53,791 nucleotides of DNA from an uncultured Eubacteriaceae bacterium (GCA_947625585.1 CANQOZ010000002.1:1-53791), one strand, 5' to 3'. Positions 25,587 through 34,504 are shown, counted from the stretch's first letter. The notes: generated from the sequence alone by a model not told the origin. Translations and numbers: made by a program.

Positions 25587-27665
25587 ATGGCTCAAAAACT
25601 TGTAATAGTCGAATCGCCACATAAGGCAAAGACAATTCAAAAATTTTTACCAAAAGGTTACGAAGTACAAGCAACAAAGGGACATCTTGTTGATTTACCA
25701 AAAAGTCGATTAGGTATTAATATTGAAGATAATTTTGAACCTGATTACATAAATGTCCGTGGTAGAGCTGACACTATTAATATGTTAAAAAAGGAAGCTA
25801 AAAAGGCCGATGAAGTTTTGCTAGCTACTGACCCGGATAGAGAAGGTGAAGCAATCTCTTGGCATGTTGCTAATTTTCTGGGGATTGATCCTAATTCAAA
25901 CTGTCGTGTTGAATTTCATGAAGTAACAAAACGAGCAGTAATTGAAGCTATTGATAATAAACATCCAGTTGATATGAACCTTGTAGATTCTCAACAAGCT
26001 AGACGTGTTTTAGACCGTTTAGTAGGTTATTCTATTAGTCCTTTTTTATGGAAAAAAGTAAAACGAGGTCTAAGTGCTGGAAGGGTTCAATCTGTTGTAA
26101 CCAGAATGATTGTCGATAGAGAAGAAGAAATACAAAAATTTCAACCACAAGAATATTGGCAAATCGATTTAGATTTAAAAATAAAAGGGGATAGAAAACA
26201 TTTTAAGGCTGAGCTCAAAACTGAGGATGGTAAAAAAATTAAAATTGAAAATAAAGAGCAGGCTGATAAAATTGAAAATATAATAAATGAAAATCCTCTT
26301 GAAATTACAAATGTAAAAGAAAGAATAAGAAAACAGAAAGCTCCATTACCTTTTACAACGAGTACACTCCAACAAGCTGCCTATAATATATTAGGTATGA
26401 CTTCACAACGAACAATGCGGACTGCACAGGAACTCTTTGAAGGAGTTAATATTAAAGGTCGAGGTATGACTGGTTTAATAACCTATTTACGTACTGATTC
26501 AACTCGTTTAGCTCCTGAAGCTATTGATGAAACTCATACATATATTGAAAAAAATTATGGTGAGAAATATAGCTCAAAAAATAAGAGGAAAGTAAAGACG
26601 AATTCTAATGTTCAGGATGCTCATGAAGCTATAAGACCCACTTCAATTGAACTTCATCCAGAGATGATAAAAGATTCTTTATCAAATGATCAGTATAGAC
26701 TCTATAATCTTATCTGGAAACGAATGTTAGCATCGCAAATGTCTGATTCAGAAATTAAGGTTGTTGATGTTAATATTAAATGCAAAAACTTAGGCTTTAA
26801 AGCTAAAGGTGAATCATTAGTATTTCCTGGATTTTCTGAAGTTCTCGGAAATAATAAAAAACTCATCAGTCTTCCAAATATTACAAAAGAAAGTAAATTA
26901 GAATTATTAAATATAAATAAAGAACAAAAATTTACCTCGCCTCCTTCTAGGTTTACGGAAGCTACTTTAATCAAGCAGTTAGAAGAAAATGGTATTGGGA
27001 GACCAAGTACCTATTCACCTACAATTTCAACTATTAAAAATAGAGGATATGTTGAAGTCGAAAATAAGAAATTAAAGCCTACTGATCTAGGTTTTATCGT
27101 TACTGATTTAATGAAAGAGCATTTCCAAGATATCGTAGATATTAAATTTACGGCTGGAATGGAAGAATCATTAGATAAAGTTGCTGAAGGAAATAAAGAT
27201 TGGAAGAATTTAATAGGTCTCTTCTATACTGATTTTAAAACTGAACTTGAAGAAGCTCAAGAAAAACAAGATAAAGTCGAAATAAAAGATCCTATATCAG
27301 ATGAAGTTTGTGAAAACTGTGGCGTTAATATGGTTATTAAAAATGGTAAGTATGGGAAATTCTTAGCTTGTCCAAATTGGCCAGAATGTAAGAATACAAA
27401 ACCTTATTTCGAAAAGACGGATGGAGTATGTCCGAATTGTGGAGGTCAATTAATTAAGAAGAAATCTAAAAAAGGAAGAACATTTTATGGATGTGTCAAT
27501 TATCCGGAATGTGACTTTTCTTCTTGGGATCTTCCAACTGCCTATATTTGTCCAGAATGTTCACAAACTATATTTCAAAAAGGTTTAGGTAAAAGAAAAA
27601 AATATTATTGTATTGATCATGGCGAATTTAATGAAAGCGATTTAAAGAAAAAAATGGAGGAATAA
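25587..27665 (+). CDS. topA: DNA topoisomerase I
   Basis: 692 residues, type IA. The Toprim domain starts [17 protein letters not shown] and has [12 protein letters not shown] with the metal-binding acids. The active-site Tyr is in [12 protein letters not shown] (about residue 300). The C-terminus has two four-cysteine zinc ribbons (CENCGVNM...CPNWPEC and CPNCGGQL...CVNYPEC) and a partial third (CPECSQT...YYC). It relaxes negative supercoils. It directly precedes hslV with a 1-base junction. The 130 bases upstream hold no obvious strong promoter (TTTAAA-N17-TAATAC is the best weak match). Confidence 0.97.
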   Translation: MAQKLVIVESPHKAKTIQKFLPKGYEVQATKGHLVDLPKSRLGINIEDNFEPDYINVRGRADTINMLKKEAKKADEVLLATDPDREGEAISWHVANFLGIDPNSNCRVEFHEVTKRAVIEAIDNKHPVDMNLVDSQQARRVLDRLVGYSISPFLWKKVKRGLSAGRVQSVVTRMIVDREEEIQKFQPQEYWQIDLDLKIKGDRKHFKAELKTEDGKKIKIENKEQADKIENIINENPLEITNVKERIRKQKAPLPFTTSTLQQAAYNILGMTSQRTMRTAQELFEGVNIKGRGMTGLITYLRTDSTRLAPEAIDETHTYIEKNYGEKYSSKNKRKVKTNSNVQDAHEAIRPTSIELHPEMIKDSLSNDQYRLYNLIWKRMLASQMSDSEIKVVDVNIKCKNLGFKAKGESLVFPGFSEVLGNNKKLISLPNITKESKLELLNINKEQKFTSPPSRFTEATLIKQLEENGIGRPSTYSPTISTIKNRGYVEVENKKLKPTDLGFIVTDLMKEHFQDIVDIKFTAGMEESLDKVAEGNKDWKNLIGLFYTDFKTELEEAQEKQDKVEIKDPISDEVCENCGVNMVIKNGKYGKFLACPNWPECKNTKPYFEKTDGVCPNCGGQLIKKKSKKGRTFYGCVNYPECDFSSWDLPTAYICPECSQTIFQKGLGKRKKYYCIDHGEFNESDLKKKMEE

Positions 27666-28201
27666 TGGACTTACAAGCAACAACAATTTGTGCTGTTCGT
27701 AATAACGGTCAAAGTGCTATAGCAGGTGATGGACAGGTCACAATGGGTGAAAGTGTTATCATGAAAGCAACTGCTAAAAAAGTAAAGCGAATTTATAAAG
27801 ATAAAGTTTTAATGGGCTTTGCAGGATCAGTTGCTGATGCTTTCACATTAGCAGAAATGTTTGAAAAGAAACTAGAAATGTATAACGGTAATCTTGAAAG
27901 AGCAGCTGTTGAACTTGCTCGCGAATGGAGAAAAGATAAAGTTATTCGAAAACTAGAAGCCTTACTTATTGTATTAGACAAAGATGATTTGTTAATTGTT
28001 TCTGGAACAGGTGAAGTAGTTCAACCAGACGATGAAATAGCTGCAATTGGTTCAGGAGGAAATTATGCTTTAGCTGCAGCTAGAGCTTTAAAAAGAAATG
28101 CTCCTGAAATGAGTGCTGCAGAAATTGCTGAACAAGCTTTAATAATAGCATCTGAAATTTGTGTTTATACTAATGGGAATATTATTGTTGAGGAAGTTTA
28201 A
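27665..28201 (+). CDS. hslV: ATP-dependent protease subunit HslV
   Basis: 178-residue peptidase of the HslVU (ClpYQ) complex, a proteasome-like Ntn hydrolase. The N-terminus [12 protein letters not shown] implies that a 5-residue propeptide must be removed to expose the Thr nucleophile at ATT. SGDG-type loop [21 protein letters not shown] and [16 protein letters not shown] are conserved. GGAGGA gives a good ribosome binding site. The topA-hslV-hslU linkage is common in Bacillota, though the usual trmFO, xerC and codY genes are missing here. Confidence 0.96.
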   Translation: MDLQATTICAVRNNGQSAIAGDGQVTMGESVIMKATAKKVKRIYKDKVLMGFAGSVADAFTLAEMFEKKLEMYNGNLERAAVELAREWRKDKVIRKLEALLIVLDKDDLLIVSGTGEVVQPDDEIAAIGSGGNYALAAARALKRNAPEMSAAEIAEQALIIASEICVYTNGNIIVEEV

Positions 28202-29601
28202 TGAAACAATATGATCTTGAAGAATTAACTCCTGCCATGACGGTCAAAGAACTTGATCGATTTATTATTGGACAGGATGAAGCAAAGAAAGCAGTTGCAA
28301 TCGCTTTAAGAAATCGTTTCAGAAGATCTCAGTTAAGCGATGAACAAAGAGAAGAAATAACACCCAAAAATATCATTTTAATGGGTCCTACTGGAGTAGG
28401 AAAAACTGAAATAACTCGAAGAATTGCTAGGTTAGTTAATGCTCCTTTAATTAAAGTTGAAGCCACTAAATTTACTGAAGTTGGTTATGTTGGAAGAGAC
28501 GTTGAATCAATGATTAGAGATTTAGTAAATCGGGCTGTCAGAGATGCTGAACAAGCAAAAATAGCTGAAGTTCAACAAAGAGCAGAAGCTAATGCTGAAG
28601 AGATTCTTTTAAATCTTTTAGTTGGATTAAAAAAGAAAGATAAAAAGCCAAGTAATCCTTTTAATTTTGCTTTGAAAAAACCAGAAACTCAGGAAGAAGC
28701 AAAAGAAAGAAAACAAAGAATAGAAGAAAAAAAAGCTAGAAAAGCAACAGTCTTAGAGGATCTACGTAGTGGAAAACTCGAAGATAATATAGTAACTGTT
28801 GAAGTTGTTGATAAACCATCTACCGTTTTCGGTATGGTAGGTGGTATGGAAGATATGAGTATAAACGATATGTTTGGTGGAATTCTTCCTGAGAAAAAAA
28901 AGAAACGAAAAATGAAAGTAAAGGATGCTAGAAAGGTCCTTGTACAACAAGAAGCTGAAAAACTTATTGATAAAGATGAAGTAACAGAACTTGGTGTTAG
29001 AAATGCAGAACAAAATGGAATAATCTTTATTGATGAAATTGACAAAATAATAGGCTCAGATGGAACAAGTAAAGGTCCTGATGTTTCAAGAGAAGGGGTT
29101 CAAAGAGATATTTTACCTATAGTTGAAGGAAGTACTGTTAATACAAAATATGGACCAGTTAAGACAGATTTTATTTTATTTATTGGCTCAGGAGCCTTCC
29201 ATGGAACTAAAGTCTCTGATATGATTCCTGAATTACAGGGCCGTTTTCCAATTAATGTTAAACTAGATTCTTTAACTAAGGAAAACTTTGAAGAAATTTT
29301 AACAAGTACTGAAAATTCAATTTTAAAACAATATAATCAATTGCTTGGAACAGATGGAATAGATTTAGAATTTACAGATGATGCTGTTAAAGAAATAGCT
29401 TCAATAGCTTATGATGAAAACATGAATAACGAAGATATTGGAGCTAGAAGGCTTCAAACAGTATTAGAAAAACTTTTAGAAGATATTTCGTTTCAAGCTC
29501 CCGATATTGATGAAAAACATATTGTAATAGATAAAGAGTTTGTTGATAATACTTTAACTGATGAAATTCAAGCAGAAGATTATAAACAATATCTAATTTA
29601 A
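28201..29601 (+). CDS. hslU: ATP-dependent protease ATPase subunit HslU
   Basis: 466-residue AAA+ unfoldase of the HslVU protease. GPTGVGKTEI (Walker A, about 64-73) and GIIFIDEIDKI (Walker B) flank an I domain of roughly 130 residues that is rich in Lys and Glu. ELQGRFPINVKL holds the arginine finger region, and the C-terminus EDYKQYLI corresponds to the tail that docks into HslV. GAGGAAG precedes the ATG. It shares one base with the hslV stop. Confidence 0.97.
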   Translation: MKQYDLEELTPAMTVKELDRFIIGQDEAKKAVAIALRNRFRRSQLSDEQREEITPKNIILMGPTGVGKTEITRRIARLVNAPLIKVEATKFTEVGYVGRDVESMIRDLVNRAVRDAEQAKIAEVQQRAEANAEEILLNLLVGLKKKDKKPSNPFNFALKKPETQEEAKERKQRIEEKKARKATVLEDLRSGKLEDNIVTVEVVDKPSTVFGMVGGMEDMSINDMFGGILPEKKKKRKMKVKDARKVLVQQEAEKLIDKDEVTELGVRNAEQNGIIFIDEIDKIIGSDGTSKGPDVSREGVQRDILPIVEGSTVNTKYGPVKTDFILFIGSGAFHGTKVSDMIPELQGRFPINVKLDSLTKENFEEILTSTENSILKQYNQLLGTDGIDLEFTDDAVKEIASIAYDENMNNEDIGARRLQTVLEKLLEDISFQAPDIDEKHIVIDKEFVDNTLTDEIQAEDYKQYLI

Positions 29602-29604
29602 AAA

Positions 29605-29631
29605 AATAGGATGCCTTTTTGGTATCCTATT
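29605..29631 (-). terminator. Hairpin between hslU and secreted-protein gene
   Basis: AATAGGATGCC/GGTATCCTATT with a 5-base loop. The T-run lies only on the minus-strand exit side (seven T), so it works best as a second terminator for the minus-strand gene; for hslU it is a hairpin without T-tract. Confidence 0.6.
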
Positions 29632-29645
29632 AAAATTATAATTCT

Positions 29646-29680
29646 CAATAAAAAATGCAGCTCTATTAAAGAACTGCATT
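29646..29680 (-). terminator. Terminator of the secreted DUF5648 protein gene
   Basis: On the minus strand, AATGCAG/CTGCATT with an inner TCT/AGA pairing is followed by TTTTTTATTG. It lies 27 bases past the stop codon. Confidence 0.75.
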
Positions 29681-29706
29681 AATTTATATTAAGAGGTATT
29701 TGTACT

Positions 29707-30870
29707 TTAACTTACGAATTGTATTATACCGGAACATTTATTATAAGAGTTGTCCCAGTCTTGACCTTCTTTTAGACCAGTAATAGTTCCACTAACAAAA
29801 ATATTTCTATTTTTTTTGTAAGTATCTCTTGAGTTAATTCCCTCGTTAGTATCAAAGTTGTAGGTTCCCCAAACAAATGTATCTTTGTAAGTCCCAAATT
29901 CTTTTACTTTTATATTATAAAAACGAGCATTAACTTTATCTCCAGCTGCTTTTCCTGAACCTTCAACACGTAAATAAATACGATCTCTCAAATTTGGATT
30001 CTTCACTGAATGGACTTTTGTTCCATCGATATAAGTATTACAAATTCCGTTTTTATCAACTGTTAATAGTAATCGAAAAGCCCTGTTTAATTGAGCATAA
30101 CCAGGTCTTATGTATTTTTGACCTCCTAAATTATTATTAAAGACATTTTCAATTAAAAATGAAACTGTATCAGTATATGGTTGTTTTGCTTGTTTATCAT
30201 ATTGAATACCAAAACTTACAGCTGAATTTTTAGTACATGCAACAAGTTTTGCATGATATCCAGAACCAGAACCGCTTAAACGGACATCAGCTTCAATTGC
30301 ATATTCTGACTCTGTATTTGCAATAGTAGCACTTCCAGTCTCATAAGTTTGACTAAATGTATTTGATGTTCCATATAATGTGGTTCCTTCAGGTATCCAA
30401 ACTCCACTTGAAACAAGTTGTTCATATTCGCTTTCATCTAATGTTAAATAATAAACTTCAACATTATTTATTGTAGTCTTTAATCTATTTATTGGAACTT
30501 TTCCACCAGAATAAAATACTGGAAGACCATTATTATCTTTTTGCCATCCTACTTCTGAACATAAATTTTTAACTTCAGTCAAACTAGTGGTATAACAATG
30601 ACTGCCTGTTCTTGGATTAACAAGACGATAAACTTCTTCTCCTCCTCTTGGAGCATACCAAGCAATTCCTTTATCAATCCAACCCATATTAACTAAAGAA
30701 TTAACTTCATTTGGATCAGTGAGGTAAAGATGTTCACCACTTTTATTATTATAGACCTGATAAATAGGTATATTTTTAATTCCTATGACTTCCTTAGCTA
30801 AAGCTGTTGCTGGAAATAAAAAAATAAAGATCAAAAGCATGATTAGCATGTTTGTAGCTTTTTTTTTCAT
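29707..30870 (-). CDS. Secreted DUF5648-repeat protein
   Basis: 387 residues. MKKKATNMLIMLLIFIFLF followed by PATALA is a clear signal peptide (cut near residue 25). Residues about 33-170 hold three units of the DUF5648 type: VYNNKSGEHLYLTDPNEV, LVNPRTGSHCYTTSLTEV and a degenerate third. The remaining ~210 residues look beta-rich and match nothing I know. There is no LPxTG-like motif or C-terminal anchor, so it is probably released or bound non-covalently. DUF5648 occurs in many cell-wall-associated proteins of Bacillota; its ligand is not known to me. A stand-alone gene with its own extended -10 and two terminators; no ribosome binding site is visible. Confidence 0.82.
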   Translation of the reverse strand: MKKKATNMLIMLLIFIFLFPATALAKEVIGIKNIPIYQVYNNKSGEHLYLTDPNEVNSLVNMGWIDKGIAWYAPRGGEEVYRLVNPRTGSHCYTTSLTEVKNLCSEVGWQKDNNGLPVFYSGGKVPINRLKTTINNVEVYYLTLDESEYEQLVSSGVWIPEGTTLYGTSNTFSQTYETGSATIANTESEYAIEADVRLSGSGSGYHAKLVACTKNSAVSFGIQYDKQAKQPYTDTVSFLIENVFNNNLGGQKYIRPGYAQLNRAFRLLLTVDKNGICNTYIDGTKVHSVKNPNLRDRIYLRVEGSGKAAGDKVNARFYNIKVKEFGTYKDTFVWGTYNFDTNEGINSRDTYKKNRNIFVSGTITGLKEGQDWDNSYNKCSGIIQFVS

Positions 30871-30895
30871 ATGTTAAATCTTAAATTACTAAGCT

Positions 30896-30904
30896 ATTAT
30901 AACA
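30896..30904 (-). promoter_or_regulatory. Extended -10 promoter of the secreted protein gene
   Basis: TGTTATAAT on the minus strand, about 26 bases before the ATG. No convincing -35 box; the TGn extension may compensate. Confidence 0.5.
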
Positions 30905-31243
30905 ATTTTTTTCCAGTTGCTCAGATTTCTTAATATTTTTAATAAATATTTAGTTATAGATTAAAGATTTGGCTTTATATTGAATTTCTTAGATTCTTCC
31001 AATGCTTAACATATAGCTCTACTTGATTCAATAAAATATTAAAAGTTTGTATTGTTTTTCTTGAAGGTCTATGGGATGGATGAATTTATCTAGGTGATAA
31101 ACAAAGAATATCAATGTTCGATAGTTTAGTTTTCCTAAAGACATTCGCCCATTCTATTGTTTTAAATTATATTCGAATTTCGAACAATTTAAAAACTTAA
31201 TAAAATTATTTCTTAAGACAACCCTAATTAGAGAAATATTTTC
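30905..31243. other. AT-rich intergenic stretch without gene
   Basis: About 340 bases between the divergent secreted-protein gene and the rpsB promoter. All six frames are broken within about 35 codons. TTCGAATTTCGAA is a small symmetric element. I see no RNA gene or repeat; it may be decayed sequence. Confidence 0.5.
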
Positions 31244-31272
31244 TTGAAAATTATTTCCTATTCTGTTATAGT
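31244..31272 (+). promoter_or_regulatory. Promoter of rpsB-tsf
   Basis: TTGAAA (31244-31249), 17-base spacer, TATAGT (31267-31272). A near-consensus promoter fitting a ribosomal protein operon. Confidence 0.78.
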
Positions 31273-31278
31273 ATTTTG

Positions 31279-31367
31279 GTATTTCACACATCCCCTCTAC
31301 GTTTTTTGGTGCCTTTAGGTTTAAAAACTAAGTGGGGAGATGGAGGATTAACCAAGGAGGTATTAAT
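31279..31367 (+). promoter_or_regulatory. Structured leader of rpsB mRNA (possible S2 autoregulation)
   Basis: An 89-base leader. CATCCCC can pair with GGGGAGATG across the leader with one bulge, enclosing a smaller hairpin TTAGGTTT/AAACTAA. GGATTAACCAAGGAGG follows and includes the ribosome binding site. Long-range pairing close to the Shine-Dalgarno sequence suggests feedback by S2, as known for other ribosomal leaders; this is inference. Confidence 0.5.
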
Positions 31368-32261
31368 TTGAGTTCAGTTTCAATGAAACAACTTTTAGAA
31401 GCTGGTGTTCACTTTGGACATCAGACAAGAAGATGGAATCCAAAAATGGCTCCGTATATTTTTACGGAAAGAAATGGGATTCATATTATTGATTTACAAC
31501 AAACTGTTCCTAAAATTGATGAAGCTGTCAATTTCTTAAAAGATGTTACTGTTAATGGTGGTGGAGTTTTATTTGTAGGAACAAAAAAACAGGCACAAAG
31601 TTCTATTGAAAATGAAGCTAAAAGGTCTGGGTCTTTTTTTATTAACCAACGTTGGTTAGGTGGAACTTTAACAAACTTCAAAACTATTAGTAAACGCATT
31701 AATCGTTTAAAAGAATTAAAAGCTATGGAAAAAGATGGCACTTTTGATTTATTACCAAAGAAAGAAGTTATTCAATTAAGAAGAGAACGTGATCGTCTTG
31801 AAAAGTTTCTTGGTGGTATTGAAGAAATGCACGAAATGCCTGAAGCGATAGTTATAATTGATAGTAAAAAAGAAAAAATTGCTGTTGCAGAAGCTAGAAA
31901 ATTAAATATTCCTATTATCAGTATTGTTGATACAAACTGCGATCCTGATGAAATTGATTACATCATTCCTGGTAATGATGATGCAATTCGAGCTATTGCA
32001 TTAATTCTAAAAGTTTTAGCAGATGGAATAGTTGCAGGAAAACAAGGTTTAATCGAAACTGATGAAGAAACAGAAGAGTTAAAAGATTCTGCTGCTGAAG
32101 CTGTAGCTAAATCAGAAGCAAACACTGAAGAAAATATTGTAGAAACTGAAGAAGTAATTTCTGAAGAACCTAAAGAAGTTAAAGTCGAAATAGACGATAT
32201 AGTTATTGAAGAACCAGACGGTTCTGTTGAAGAAGTAATTATAGAAAAGATAGAGGAATAA
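31368..32261 (+). CDS. rpsB: 30S ribosomal protein S2 with acidic C-terminal tail
   Basis: 297 residues from TTG 31368, chosen because AAGGAGG ends 7 bases upstream and the protein then reads (M)[18 protein letters not shown] as in other S2 proteins. The ORF-track ATG at 31332 lies within the leader. [23 protein letters not shown] and [15 protein letters not shown] are family signatures. The globular S2 ends near 230; a further ~65 residues are strongly acidic ([25 protein letters not shown]), longer than in most S2. Followed 6 bases later by tsf. Confidence 0.96.
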   Translation: MSSVSMKQLLEAGVHFGHQTRRWNPKMAPYIFTERNGIHIIDLQQTVPKIDEAVNFLKDVTVNGGGVLFVGTKKQAQSSIENEAKRSGSFFINQRWLGGTLTNFKTISKRINRLKELKAMEKDGTFDLLPKKEVIQLRRERDRLEKFLGGIEEMHEMPEAIVIIDSKKEKIAVAEARKLNIPIISIVDTNCDPDEIDYIIPGNDDAIRAIALILKVLADGIVAGKQGLIETDEETEELKDSAAEAVAKSEANTEENIVETEEVISEEPKEVKVEIDDIVIEEPDGSVEEVIIEKIEE

Positions 32262-32267
32262 TTAATT

Positions 32268-32924
32268 ATGGCTGTAACTGCTAAAGAAGTAAAAGAACTA
32301 AGACAGAGAACTGGTGCAGGAATGATGGACTGTAAAAAAGCACTAGTTGAATGTAATGGGAATTTAGATGAAGCGGCAGAATATTTAAGAAAACAAGGAA
32401 TTGCTAAATCTGCAAAGAAAGCTGATAGAGTAGCAGCTGAAGGTATTGTTGATTCTTATATTCATATGGGTGGTAAAATTGGTACCATGGTTGAAGTTAA
32501 TTGTGAAACAGACTTTGCAGCTAAAAACCAAGGATTTAAAGATTTTGTCCGTGATATCGCCATGCAGATTGCTGCAACTAATCCTACTTATTTAAATAGG
32601 GAAGATGTTCCTGAAGAAGTTATAGAACATGAAAAAGAAATTCTAAGGGAGCAAGCTTTAAATGAAGGAAAGCCAGAAAAAATTGTAGAAAGAATGGTCG
32701 AAGGACGTTTAAAAAAATTTTATGAGGAAAATGTCTTATTAGACCAAAAATTTGTTAAAGATACAGATAAAACAATTGAAGAGCTTGTTAAAGAACAAAT
32801 AGCTTCAATAGGTGAAAATGTTAAAATACGTCGATTTGCTCGATTTGAAATGGGCGAAGGAATAGAAAAGAAAGAAGAAAATTTCGCTGAAGAAGTAAAA
32901 GCTCAACAAGAAGCTGTAAAATAA
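32268..32924 (+). CDS. tsf: Elongation factor Ts (short form)
   Basis: 218 residues. The N-terminal UBA-like domain has [16 protein letters not shown], and the nucleotide-exchange core has [16 protein letters not shown] with the TDF motif. EF-Ts releases GDP from EF-Tu. It is shorter than the ~290-residue form of many bacteria, matching the reduced dimerisation region found in several Bacillota and Thermotoga. GAGGAA lies upstream. Pairing with rpsB is nearly universal. Confidence 0.97.
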   Translation: MAVTAKEVKELRQRTGAGMMDCKKALVECNGNLDEAAEYLRKQGIAKSAKKADRVAAEGIVDSYIHMGGKIGTMVEVNCETDFAAKNQGFKDFVRDIAMQIAATNPTYLNREDVPEEVIEHEKEILREQALNEGKPEKIVERMVEGRLKKFYEENVLLDQKFVKDTDKTIEELVKEQIASIGENVKIRRFARFEMGEGIEKKEENFAEEVKAQQEAVK

Positions 32925-32926
32925 AC

Positions 32927-32950
32927 AAAGCCGGGTTTTCCCGGCTTTTA
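32927..32950 (+). terminator. Terminator after tsf
   Basis: AAAGCCGGG, TTTT loop, CCCGGCTTTT. The A-run and T-run on both sides make it bidirectional, also serving the convergent yjbQ-like gene. Confidence 0.92.
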
Positions 32951-33370
32951 TATTGTTCTTTTAGGATTTACTTTATCCTCGCTAATTAATTTAATATAAA
33001 CTTTCCTTTCTCTTGGACCATCAAATTCACAAAAATAAATACTTTGCCAAATTCCAAGTAGTGGTTTACCTCTATTAATTATTATCGTCTCTGAAACTCC
33101 AATTAGAGATGAAAGTAAATGGGCATCCGAATTCCCTTCCTCATGTAGATAATTTTTTAATTTAGGAAAGAATTTTTTTTCAGCTAAAATCAAATCGTGT
33201 ACAACTGCTTTATCTGCATTCTCGTTAATTGTTATACCTGCTGTTGTATGAGGACAATAAACTATTGCTATACCGTTTTGAAAATTCTCATTTTTAATGG
33301 CCTTGATTAAGAGTTTCGTTATATTGACCATATCACGTTCTTTAGTTTTAATGTCAAATTTGTAAAGCAT
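32948..33370 (-). CDS. YjbQ-family protein (UPF0047)
   Basis: 140 residues with the family's conserved segments VYCPHTTAGITINENAD (about 39-55), LHEEGNSDAHLLSSLIG (74-90) and GIWQSIYFCEFDGPRERKV. The His, Asp and Glu residues cluster in a putative metal site. Some members show weak thiamine-phosphate synthase activity, but the physiological role is unproven. The full N-terminus fits family length. The start has no ribosome binding site. It ends in the shared terminator with tsf and diverges from the tRNA-Ser promoter. Confidence 0.88.
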   Translation of the reverse strand: MLYKFDIKTKERDMVNITKLLIKAIKNENFQNGIAIVYCPHTTAGITINENADKAVVHDLILAEKKFFPKLKNYLHEEGNSDAHLLSSLIGVSETIIINRGKPLLGIWQSIYFCEFDGPRERKVYIKLISEDKVNPKRTI

Positions 33371-33371
33371 A

Positions 33372-33400
33372 TTGTTTAGTTTCTCTAAATGTGTTATAAT
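33372..33400 (+). promoter_or_regulatory. Promoter of tRNA-Ser
   Basis: TTGTTT (33372-33377), 17-base spacer, TATAAT (33395-33400), 11 bases before the mature tRNA. Confidence 0.85.
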
Positions 33401-33411
33401 TAAATTTCTGT

Positions 33412-33501
33412 GGAGATGTACTCAAGTGGTCATAAGAGGTCGCACTCGAAATGCGATAGATTCATCAGAATGCGAGAGTTCGAATCCCTCCATCTCCGCC
33501 A
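33412..33501 (+). tRNA. tRNA-Ser(CGA)
   Basis: Acceptor GGAGATG/CATCTCC, discriminator G and encoded CCA. D stem CTC/GAG; anticodon stem TCGCA/TGCGA with loop CTCGAAA, giving anticodon CGA (codon UCG). A long variable arm with ATTC/GAAT confirms serine class. The T arm GAGAG-TTCGAAT-CCCTC has one A-C mismatch (position 52-62), unusual in a functional tRNA. It has its own promoter and terminator. Confidence 0.93.
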
Positions 33502-33517
33502 TTAATTAAGAAAACAC

Positions 33518-33546
33518 AAGCAACTCCAAACGGAGTTGCTTTTTTA
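33518..33546 (+). terminator. Terminator of tRNA-Ser
   Basis: AAGCAACTCC, AAAC loop, GGAGTTGCTT, then TTTTT. It abuts the 3' end of the convergent superoxide reductase gene. Confidence 0.92.
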
Positions 33547-33909
33547 TTATAATTCCTTTTTCCAAAGTCCATGTAAATTACAGAATTCATAAACTTCTTG
33601 AGGAATTTCATCTTCATCAATTATAAATTCTACTTCAGGAGAATTTCCTGGTTTTAAACCCTTTTTATAAACACCTTTATCTGTTATTAAAATTACATCA
33701 TTAATATAATGTTCATCTAACATAGGGTGTTCAACTTCTCCTACAGATACTTTTACAGTATTTCCATTAACATTTACTAATGGTACATGCTTTTCTAAAG
33801 CCGCATCTTTTGTATTTGGTTCTAAAACTTCAAATTCATTTACATCAAAATTTAAATTATCAGGAATAATAAAGATTTCGTCTGTTTTATCTTTTATAAA
33901 TTTAGGCAT
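33547..33909 (-). CDS. Superoxide reductase (desulfoferrodoxin family, no N-terminal Cys4 domain)
   Basis: 120 residues. It reduces superoxide to hydrogen peroxide at a square-pyramidal iron in the cytosol of anaerobes. All expected centre-II ligands are visible: His in EKHVP, EHPM and DEHYI, and Cys plus His in FCNLHGLW at the C-terminus. VLEPNTKDAALEKHVP is typical. The ~30-residue N-terminal part keeps the desulforedoxin-like length but has no cysteine, so the second iron centre is lost, as in Treponema-type enzymes. The start is the second ATG (33909): GGAGG overlaps the first ATG at 33921. A single gene divergent from the hydrolase at 33986. Confidence 0.9.
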   Translation of the reverse strand: MPKFIKDKTDEIFIIPDNLNFDVNEFEVLEPNTKDAALEKHVPLVNVNGNTVKVSVGEVEHPMLDEHYINDVILITDKGVYKKGLKPGNSPEVEFIIDEDEIPQEVYEFCNLHGLWKKEL

Positions 33910-33985
33910 ATAAACCTCCATAATTGATTTGTTTAAATATTATATTTAAAATTATTCTAAAAATAATTAATAAAAGGTAAGCAGT

Positions 33986-34504
33986 ATGCAAAAAGTACTT
34001 ATAGTAGTAGATATGCAAAATGATTTTATCGATGGTGCCTTAGGAACACCTGAAGCACAATCGATTGTCAATAATGTAATAAATGAAATCAAGAGTAAAA
34101 AAGATAAAGGTTATTTTATCTTAGCAACACAAGATACACATTATGACAATTATTTAGATACCCTTGAAGGTCAAAAATTACCTATTGAACATTGTATTAA
34201 AAATACAACCGGTTGGGATATTCATAAGGATATAGCTAAATTAATAGATAAAAACAATGTTATTGAAAAAAATACTTTTGGGTCAGAAGAATTAATAAAA
34301 GTTTTAAAAGATTTAGAACCAAAAGAAATTGAAATTTTGGGATTATGTACTGATATATGTGTCGTCTCAAATGCTCTATTACTTAGAGCTGCTTTTCCTA
34401 ATATTCCTATTTATGTTAAAGAGGATTGTTGTGCTGGAGTTAATCCAGAACTTCATGAATCAGCTTTAAAAATAATGAATAGTTGCCAGATAGATTCTAT
34501 TTAG
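33986..34504 (+). CDS. Isochorismatase-fold cysteine hydrolase (nicotinamidase-like)
   Basis: 172 residues. VLIVVDMQNDFIDGALGTPEA holds the catalytic Asp, HCIKNTTGW matches the substrate loop seen in small nicotinamidases, and LCTDICVVSNALLLRAAFP bears the nucleophilic Cys with its cis-peptide. The probable reaction is nicotinamide to nicotinate plus ammonia (NAD salvage), though other amide substrates fit the fold. AAGG precedes the start. nadD lies 4.6 kb downstream but in another unit. It overlaps the convergent sortase gene by 8 bases. Confidence 0.85.
   Translation: MQKVLIVVDMQNDFIDGALGTPEAQSIVNNVINEIKSKKDKGYFILATQDTHYDNYLDTLEGQKLPIEHCIKNTTGWDIHKDIAKLIDKNNVIEKNTFGSEELIKVLKDLEPKEIEILGLCTDICVVSNALLLRAAFPNIPIYVKEDCCAGVNPELHESALKIMNSCQIDSI

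Noticed and set aside
28689-29045. Minus-strand ORF opposite hslU
   Set aside because: A Ser/Phe-rich shadow of the HslU I domain; no ribosome binding site or homology.
30960-31200. Possible decayed transposase between the secreted-protein gene and rpsB
   Set aside because: Six-frame reading gives only short broken peptides, with no motif or terminal inverted repeats.
31332-31367. ORF-track N-terminal extension of S2
   Set aside because: AAGGAGG at the right distance and family alignment support TTG 31368; the upstream codons are leader RNA.
33910-33921. First ATG of the superoxide reductase ORF
   Set aside because: GGAGG overlaps this ATG and is correctly spaced for the second ATG.
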